Source: Actinomycetota bacterium (GTDB lineage Bacteria; Actinomycetota; Thermoleophilia; Solirubrobacterales; 70-9). From it: 10,702 nt of DNA. A model generated the notes under the pieces. That model had not been told where the DNA came from. It ran no database searches and saw nothing but the letters and a program-made list of their open reading frames with translations. Of this stretch, positions 1-4,778 are shown in pieces. The position numbers and the translations under genes were made by a program. The DNA is taken from NCBI GenBank assembly GCA_018268695.1, contig JAFDWD010000246.1, forward strand, positions 1-10,702, given 5' to 3'. Positions within the stretch are counted from its first letter, which is position 1, and each line of letters begins with the position of its first letter.

Positions 1-309
1 GAGGCGCCCTGCCGAGGAGCGCCGGTCGAGTTGCAGCGGCTCGCCTTCGAGCACGCCGACCCGCCTCACCGCCTCGATCCCCTTCGCGGTCGCGAACCAG
101 ACCCGCTGCGCCCGCAGGCCGACGGCCCGATCGGCGAGGCCTTCCCGGCCGAGGCCCGCGAGCAGGCGCTGGGCCTGGCGCAGGCGCACCTCCGGCAGGT
201 GCATCGCATGGACCTGTGCGGCGGTCAGCGCCCGGTGCTGGGCCAGGGACGCGAGCACGTCGAGCCAAGGAGCGCCGGAATCGGCACGCGTCGGGAAGGC
301 CGAGGTCAC
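1..309 (-). CDS. Replication-relaxation family protein, N-terminal part (cut by window edge)
   Basis: 103 codons run from a GTG at 309 to base 1 with no stop, so the 3' end lies outside the window. The visible part looks like a winged-helix DNA-binding domain: helical residues 15-70 include LAQHRALTAAQVHAM, then RLRQAQRLLAGLGREGL, followed by a beta-wing RVWFATAKGIEAV. This arrangement of a recognition helix, an 'RLL..L...GL' helix and a 'R.WF.T..G' wing is typical of the replication-relaxation family (a plasmid/ICE-associated wHTH family common in actinobacteria and often beside coupling proteins). The role in transfer or replication initiation is inferred, not shown. The start overlaps the stop of the coupling-protein gene by four bases (GTGA), so translation is probably coupled. 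A run of G just upstream (minus strand) is the only Shine-Dalgarno-like feature. A generic wHTH regulator remains possible. Confidence 0.75.
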   Translation of the reverse strand, partial: MTSAFPTRADSGAPWLDVLASLAQHRALTAAQVHAMHLPEVRLRQAQRLLAGLGREGLADRAVGLRAQRVWFATAKGIEAVRRVGVLEGEPLQLDRRSSAGRL

Positions 310-2921
310 CCTGCCCCCCCGAAGCGGATCTGGTCATCCTCACCGCCGTCCTCTCTCGGGGCCGCGCCTGCGAGCCGCCGGAGCTCGGCGAGGATGCGGG
401 CGTCTAGCGTCTCCTGATGGGCGAGTGCCTCGGCCGCCTTGCGCCTGCGACCCGAGGCCTCGATCGCCGCATTCAAGTCGTGGAGCCGCTCCGGCCTTCC
501 CTCGCCGAGCGTCTGCTCGACCTGAACACCGCCCACCGCGAAGGGTTCGGACAGCTCGCCCCGCTCGGTCACCTGGGCGACGAAGCGGAAGCGTTCGAGG
601 CGCGTCAGCGCCGCGGCGTCGACCCCGCCGCCGAGCTCCCTGGCGACCAGCGCCGCCGAGCGTGCGCCGAGGGCGGTGGCGAGGAGGTGGGAGCGGTTGG
701 TCGTGAGCGCATGCAGCGTGGTGGGGCGCAGGCGCTCGGGGTCCTGGTTCAGGAAGATCGCCCGCAGGCCGAACTTCGCCGACTGCTCCAGGAGCGCCGC
801 GAGGCTCTCGCCGTCATAGGACTGCACCTCGTCGAAGACGGCGACGAACCGCCTGCGCTTCTCGGGGTCGACCCCGGCCCGCGAGCGGGCCGCATGGAGG
901 ATGTCGAAGGCCAGCAGTCCGGCGACCAGCCGCTCGCGCGGCCCGCCCGAGCCCGGGCAGGCGAGGACTATCAACCCCTCGTCCATCGCCTCGCGGACCG
1001 AGAAGGTACCTTCGCTCTGCCCGAGGAGAGCGGTGGTCGCCCGCGAGGCCCGCAGGCGATCGACGAGGTTCGTCACCGGGGTCACCGCGTCGGGGGAGAG
1101 CAGCGGGAAGCGCTCGCGCCAGAACTGCTGCTGGTGCCCGGGGAGGAAGGGGAGGACCGCCGAGCGCCAGGCGTCGTCGGTCAGGAGCGTCGGGATCTGG
1201 AAGACCGTCGGCGCGATCTCGGGCGCGACCTGCTCGGCGATCGTCGCCAGCGCCGAGGCGGCCTGGGTGGTCAGGTTGATCGCCCGGGTCGATTTCTCCC
1301 CCCAGCCGACCGCCGAGGAGAAGGCGGCGACGATCGCATCGACCCGCGCCTCGGGATCGACGCCGCGCATCCCGAGGAGGTTCCAGGCAAGCTGGGAGTC
1401 GGGGCCGCCGGGGCCGAGGTCGATCTCGACGACCCTGGCCGCGACCTCAGGATCGGTCAGGTATGGGCGGATGCGATCGAGAGCATCGCCGTGAGGATCG
1501 AGAAAGAGGCCGCCATGGCCCGAGCGCACGAGGTGGGTGAACATCGCGATCGCCGCCTCCGTCTTGCCATAGCGGGAGCGCCCGGCGACGTAGGTGAAGA
1601 AGGTGTCGGCGGTGCGGACCCCGACCAGACGCTCACCGTCCTCCGCGACCACCTTCCCCACCGGCATCAGGTCCGCCCGCGCCGGGTCGAACACCTCGAG
1701 CTCGGGCGCCGGGGAGAGCAGCGCCCCCGAGCGGACGACGTTCTCGACCGGGCAGTTGACGGTGGGCGGCTTCAGGAACCCGACGACCTCGGCGGCCGTG
1801 ACCACGTTGCGCGCGGGGGGACGGAAGAGTCCGGTCGCCAGGCGGCGGTCGAAGCGCCCACGCCTGCCCGGAAGGTCGGAGCCGAGGAACTCGAGACCGA
1901 GCAGCGGTAGCCCCCTGACCCGCAGGTGATTGCGGTCGGCCATGGTGGCGAAGGCGTCCCGCAGGCCGGCGAGGATCGTCTTCGCCCGACCCGTGTCGGC
2001 GGCGGTGACACGGAGGAGGATCTGGGACTCGAACAGGGGCGCGCCCTCGCGGAGCTTCGACTCGAGTCCCCTGCCGAGCTCGCGGCGCTCGAAGCGGTCG
2101 ACGAGGTCGGGGCGGGATCGCTCCTTGGCGCCGCCTAGCACCTCGGCGAACGAGGGCCCGCCGTCGCGGCCCCGCCTCTTCGCCTGCCGCCTCATCCCTC
2201 GCCGCAGCCGCCCCGCCCGCCGGCCGGTCGCGGGCAGGAGGTCGAGGCAGACCTCGGCGACCTCACCGCGGTCACGGCGCACCCCGGCGAGGGCGGCGGT
2301 GAAAGCGGTCAGCGGGTCGGGGTCGAGCGCCGGCCTGGCGAGCGGCTCATAGGAGGGGCGGGCGAGGACCATCTCTGCGCGGACAGTCCTCGGGTGCACC
2401 TCGTTTCTGGCCGGCCTCTCCCTCTCCACCGCGAGCACCTCGTCGACGTCCCTGATCTCGACCCCCTTATATGGGCGCAGGGCGTTGCGCAGCCTCGGCA
2501 GCTCCCGTCCCGGCACCTCGATCAGGTAGGCGAGCCTGCCGGCGGCGTCGTTGGTCAGCCGCACCCTGACCGCGCTCGCCCGCCTGTCGGTCCAGGCGCC
2601 GATCCGGTGTCCCGACTGGGCCACGCCGGCGGCGAGGGCCGCGACCGACTCCGGTCGCGGGTCGAAGCCGTCGGCCGGGACGACGGCGAGCGCTCGACGT
2701 GAGGCGAGCGTGCGGCGGGTCATGAGGAGTCGTTGCGTCGCCGACGCCGAGGCGATCGCGGTCGCGCCGAGTGCGAGGGGGATGAGCGAGGCGAGGTGGA
2801 GGCGCACCGCAGCGGCATGGAGATGCAGATGGGAGAGGAGATGCCAGAGGGCGAGGCAGACGATCACGGCCGCGAGGGCGACGATCGGCCGCGGATCGTC
2901 GGAGTTGCGAGATGGGCCCAT
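306..2921 (-). CDS. VirD4/TraG-type conjugative coupling ATPase (T4CP)
   Basis: This 871-residue protein probably delivers the relaxase-bound DNA to the secretion channel at the inner face of the membrane. Two N-terminal membrane helices (about residues 12-30 and 40-62) flank a histidine-rich turn. A soluble region of roughly residues 70-430 follows, then a HerA/VirD4-type motor. Walker A is GRSRYGKT at residues 447-454, followed by the family-typical LFLDPHGD (472-479). Walker B is FVAVFDE (692-698). LNQDPERL near 724-731 fits the sensor strand. A charged, helical C-terminal tail begins around 805. I chose the ATG at 2921 because it precedes the membrane helices, has an AAAGG ten bases upstream and overlaps the stop of the preceding 60-codon frame (TGATG). 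The frame stays open upstream to 3134, but that extension encodes low-complexity Arg/Gly/Pro. The 3' end overlaps the next gene by GTGA. The function class is secure; the substrate is unknown. Confidence 0.9.
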   Translation of the reverse strand: MGPSRNSDDPRPIVALAAVIVCLALWHLLSHLHLHAAAVRLHLASLIPLALGATAIASASATQRLLMTRRTLASRRALAVVPADGFDPRPESVAALAAGVAQSGHRIGAWTDRRASAVRVRLTNDAAGRLAYLIEVPGRELPRLRNALRPYKGVEIRDVDEVLAVERERPARNEVHPRTVRAEMVLARPSYEPLARPALDPDPLTAFTAALAGVRRDRGEVAEVCLDLLPATGRRAGRLRRGMRRQAKRRGRDGGPSFAEVLGGAKERSRPDLVDRFERRELGRGLESKLREGAPLFESQILLRVTAADTGRAKTILAGLRDAFATMADRNHLRVRGLPLLGLEFLGSDLPGRRGRFDRRLATGLFRPPARNVVTAAEVVGFLKPPTVNCPVENVVRSGALLSPAPELEVFDPARADLMPVGKVVAEDGERLVGVRTADTFFTYVAGRSRYGKTEAAIAMFTHLVRSGHGGLFLDPHGDALDRIRPYLTDPEVAARVVEIDLGPGGPDSQLAWNLLGMRGVDPEARVDAIVAAFSSAVGWGEKSTRAINLTTQAASALATIAEQVAPEIAPTVFQIPTLLTDDAWRSAVLPFLPGHQQQFWRERFPLLSPDAVTPVTNLVDRLRASRATTALLGQSEGTFSVREAMDEGLIVLACPGSGGPRERLVAGLLAFDILHAARSRAGVDPEKRRRFVAVFDEVQSYDGESLAALLEQSAKFGLRAIFLNQDPERLRPTTLHALTTNRSHLLATALGARSAALVARELGGGVDAAALTRLERFRFVAQVTERGELSEPFAVGGVQVEQTLGEGRPERLHDLNAAIEASGRRRKAAEALAHQETLDARILAELRRLAGAAPREDGGEDDQIRFGGAG

Positions 2922-3103
2922 CAGTGATCGACCTTTGTGTGACGGGGGGATCTCGGCAGATCCGCGGCGCCGCAGAAGGCGCCCGCACGCGGGATTCCGG
3001 GCAAGAGGCGGAAAGGTCGGAGGACCCCTCCGAGGACCCCCCGCAGGACCCCTCCGGGGACCCCGCTCCGCTCCGAGACATGCGGCCGGATGGAGGCGTT
3101 CAT
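2921..3103 (-). CDS. Probable small gene, 60 residues, Gly-Val-Leu tetrapeptide repeats, unknown function
   Basis: The frame starts at an ATG that shares its A with the stop of the 170-residue gene (TGATG, 3105-3101). It ends in a TGA that shares its A with the ATG of the coupling protein (TGATG, 2923-2919). It therefore fills the apparent intergenic gap exactly. My count over its 60 sense codons gives about 75%, 58% and 80% GC at codon positions 1, 2 and 3. That is the order expected of coding DNA in a GC-rich genome, though weaker than I would expect for the long neighbouring genes. The product is basic and has tetrapeptide repeats (GGVL, RGVL, GGVL at about residues 17-28), followed by RPFRLLPGIPRAGAFCGAADL. 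No membrane helix or known family is evident. The Shine-Dalgarno signal is poor, so it would rely on coupling. The alternative is a non-coding leader whose open frame is chance, since open frames are common at this GC. Confidence 0.5.
   Translation of the reverse strand: MNASIRPHVSERSGVPGGVLRGVLGGVLRPFRLLPGIPRAGAFCGAADLPRSPRHTKVDH
2932..2936 (-). promoter_or_regulatory. Weak ribosome binding site of the coupling protein
   Basis: AAAGG on the minus strand lies ten bases before the ATG at 2921. It is a weak site with long spacing, but it helps choose this start over upstream in-frame codons. Coupling through the TGATG junction may be the main route of initiation. Confidence 0.4.
2948..2963 (-). 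other. Inverted repeat 27-42 bases upstream of the coupling-protein start
   Basis: GGATCT-CGGC-AGATCC is a perfect 6-base inverted repeat with a 4-base spacer. The palindrome GCGGCGCCGC follows immediately at 2964-2973. The pair lies just upstream of the coupling-protein ATG and within the putative 60-codon frame. It could be an operator or an mRNA structure. No known operator was recognised, and inverted repeats of this size occur by chance in GC-rich DNA. Confidence 0.35.
3018..3032 (-). other. Perfect short hairpin at the downstream edge of the tandem repeat
   Basis: CGGAGG-ACC-CCTCCG is a perfect 6-base stem with a 3-base loop, formed by repeat unit 1 plus its flank. The neighbouring unit can form the same stem with one mismatch, and 3055-3065 (CGGGG-A-CCCCG) is another perfect stem. 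There is no following T-run in the direction of transcription, so it does not look like an intrinsic terminator. It could stall ribosomes or RNA polymerase, or simply reflect the repeat composition. Confidence 0.5.
3021..3068 (-). repeat. 12-base tandem direct repeat, four units
   Basis: Read on the plus strand, four consecutive 12-base units start at 3021, 3033, 3045 and 3057: aggacccctccg, aggaccccccgc, aggacccctccg and gggaccccgctc. Units 1 and 3 are identical, unit 2 differs at two positions, and unit 4 is more diverged. On the minus strand they appear as GGGGTCCT blocks and encode the tetrapeptide repeats of the putative 60-residue product. Because 12 is a multiple of three, the reading frame is preserved. 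Iteron-like protein-binding sites are another possible reading. Confidence 0.8.
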
Positions 3104-3615
3104 CAGCGGGCACCGCCCTGGTGCGCCCGGGCACCGTCGGGGACGAGGCGCGGCCGGTAGGCGCGGCCGTCGTCGTGAAAGCGATGCAGGAAGGCGCGGT
3201 AGCCGCGGCGGCCGGCCGCCGTGCTCTCCGCGCGCACCTCGAGCACCGCCTTGCCGCCCCGCGCGCCGACCAGGACGATCGACACCCCGCCGCCGCGCCA
3301 GGGGACGTGTTGGAGCGCCCGGTGGGCCGCCAGCTCGCGGACGGTCCTGCGGTGCGCGGCGGTGCCCGGGCGGTCCTGAGGGTCCTGGCGTCGGTGGTGG
3401 GGCCGGCGATCGACGGGCGGGAAGGAGAACGCCGGCCGATCCACCATGGGCCCGGCGCGGTGGACCTCCTTGCCGGCCCGGGTCGCGGAGCCTCCGGTCG
3501 CCGAAAGCGCGACCAGGCAGGCGAGCCCGACCGTCACGAGGAGGGCGAGCGAGACGATCCACCGCGCGACCTCGGAGTCGACCGGCTGCTCCACGAGGGC
3601 GCGCAGCCGATTCAC
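3103..3615 (-). CDS. Bitopic membrane protein of unknown function in the transfer operon
   Basis: This 170-residue protein has a short N-terminal cytoplasmic segment, one membrane helix (about residues 17-40, ARWIVSLALLVTVGLACLVAL) and an exported remainder. The region after the helix is basic and Pro/Arg-rich (about 45-85). A more ordered domain follows, with VSIVLVGARGGKAVLEVRAE (about 111-130) predicted as beta strands, and then GRRGYRAFLHRFHDDGRAYRP. I recognise no family. The layout of one anchor plus a small extracytoplasmic domain resembles TcpC/VirB8-like channel components, but there is no clear sequence signature. The GTG start at 3615 overlaps the hydrolase stop (GTGA) and has AGGGAG six bases upstream. 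The stop overlaps the following ATG (TGATG). Its place between the wall hydrolase and the coupling protein suggests a structural or accessory role in the secretion channel. Confidence 0.75.
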   Translation of the reverse strand: MNRLRALVEQPVDSEVARWIVSLALLVTVGLACLVALSATGGSATRAGKEVHRAGPMVDRPAFSFPPVDRRPHHRRQDPQDRPGTAAHRRTVRELAAHRALQHVPWRGGGVSIVLVGARGGKAVLEVRAESTAAGRRGYRAFLHRFHDDGRAYRPRLVPDGARAHQGGAR

Positions 3616-4778
3616 GATCGGCTCCCTGCCGCGGTCCTCGCCATCCCCGGCGGTTCGGCGTAGGCATAGATCGGCCCTGGCTCACCCGCAGCGACCGCGA
3701 GCGCCGGCGGGAAGGGACCGACCCTGGCGACCCGGTCCCCGTAGTTGCCCTCGATCGTGACGATTTCGCCACCGAGGACCGACTCGACGATCCCGACGTG
3801 TTCGGAGGCGGTCGGCCCCCGGCCGTAGAGGACGGCGTCGCCGGGCGACGGGGTCGCACCTGGTGGGAGGACGCGGCCGCCGTGTTCGGTCACCCAGCCG
3901 TAGAAGGAACCCGAGTAGGCATACGGCGCGGTACCCCCCTGCATCGGCACCCCGGCGTGCTCCCAGACCCAGGCGACGAAGAGCGCGCACCATTCCTCGC
4001 AGGGGCCGAACTTCGAGCAGTTGGATCCTTGCGGACTCTCGGTGACGCCGAGCTGCGAACGCGCGACCCTGACGATCGCTTCGCCGGAGGCCCCGGTCCC
4101 GACCACCGCCGAGCCCCCGCAGGCGGGCCCCCCGGACCCCGTCGCCGCTTCGCCTTCGCCCCCGACGATCCGGCCTTCGTGGCCGAAGCCGAAGCTGACC
4201 GCCCGGGCCATCACCTCACGGGCGTAGTCGACGATCCCGTCGGCGCAGGCGCCGTAGTAGCTGCAGGCCGCCTCGTAGTAGCCGTGATAGAGACCGCCGG
4301 CGGGAGGGGCGCCAAGGGCCTGGCGGAAGATCCGCGCCGCGGTGAAGATCGCGTCGGCGGGGTCGAAGATGCTTCGGCCGTTGCCGTCGGCGTCGACCCC
4401 GAACCGTTCCCAGAGAGTCGGCGCCGCCGGGTCGGGACTGCACGCCGACCCTCGCACGTAGGCGATCTCCATCACCCCGGCGCAACCGGAGGAGGCGACG
4501 CCACAGTGGCCGTCGGCGCCGCACTCCTGCACGCCGATCGAGGCGAGGAAGGGCCAGGAGATGTCGAAGCGCCCGGCGGCGGCCTGATAGATGTGGAGGC
4601 GGGCGGCGGGGATGCCCCCCACAGGCGCGCGGGGTGCCCCCGGTCCCGCAGCGCCCCCGCCGCCCACGCACGTAAGGCCGGCACCGAAGAGCGCCATGAT
4701 CGCCGTCGCGAGGGCGGCGATCATCGCCGCGGTCCCGACCACGGCGAGCGGCCAGACCCTGCGGGCGCCCGCCGTCAT
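3612..4778 (-). CDS. Membrane-anchored peptidoglycan hydrolase: lytic-transglycosylase-like plus CHAP-like domains (VirB1/TcpG role)
   Basis: This 388-residue protein would cut the cell wall locally so the conjugation channel can pass. One membrane helix (about residues 10-33) anchors it, with the rest outside. Domain 1 (about 55-195) has the lysozyme/SLT layout: FDISWPFLASIGVQE with the likely catalytic Glu85, then GVMEI, then a helical region ending IVDYAREVMARA. It carries six cysteines (86, 92, 99, 113, 172, 178). A Gly/Ala linker (about 200-230) leads to a CHAP-like amidase/endopeptidase domain: CEEWCALFVAWVWEHAG with likely nucleophile Cys264, SEHVGIV with His327, and TIEGNYGD with Asn345. 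The two-domain design matches the wall hydrolases of Gram-positive conjugation systems (TcpG, Tn916 Orf14 type). The ATG overlaps the preceding stop (ATGA) and is preceded by AAGGGG. Domain activity is inferred from motifs. NlpC/P60 is the alternative to CHAP for the second domain. Confidence 0.88.
   Translation of the reverse strand: MTAGARRVWPLAVVGTAAMIAALATAIMALFGAGLTCVGGGGAAGPGAPRAPVGGIPAARLHIYQAAAGRFDISWPFLASIGVQECGADGHCGVASSGCAGVMEIAYVRGSACSPDPAAPTLWERFGVDADGNGRSIFDPADAIFTAARIFRQALGAPPAGGLYHGYYEAACSYYGACADGIVDYAREVMARAVSFGFGHEGRIVGGEGEAATGSGGPACGGSAVVGTGASGEAIVRVARSQLGVTESPQGSNCSKFGPCEEWCALFVAWVWEHAGVPMQGGTAPYAYSGSFYGWVTEHGGRVLPPGATPSPGDAVLYGRGPTASEHVGIVESVLGGEIVTIEGNYGDRVARVGPFPPALAVAAGEPGPIYAYAEPPGMARTAAGSRS
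3622..3627 (-). promoter_or_regulatory. Ribosome binding site supporting the GTG start at 3615
   Basis: AGGGAG on the minus strand is spaced six bases from the GTG at 3615. It lies inside the end of the hydrolase gene and supports this non-ATG start in the GTGA overlap. Confidence 0.55.

Noticed and set aside
417..1910. Plus-strand open frame of 497 residues opposite the coupling protein
   Set aside because: The opposing minus-strand frame has Walker motifs and clear family features. The plus frame is Arg/Glu/Gly-rich without recognisable sequence.
3018..3068. Intrinsic terminator between the channel genes and the coupling protein
   Set aside because: GC stems are present but no T-run follows on the minus strand, and the genes on both sides are joined by overlapping stop and start codons.
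3021..3068. CRISPR array
   Set aside because: The repeats are 12 bases long and directly adjacent with no spacers.
2922..3134. Longer N-terminus for the coupling protein starting at 3134
   Set aside because: The extra 71 residues translate the tandem repeat in another frame, are low-complexity, and overlap the end of the 170-residue gene. The ATG at 2921 precedes the membrane helices and forms a TGATG junction.
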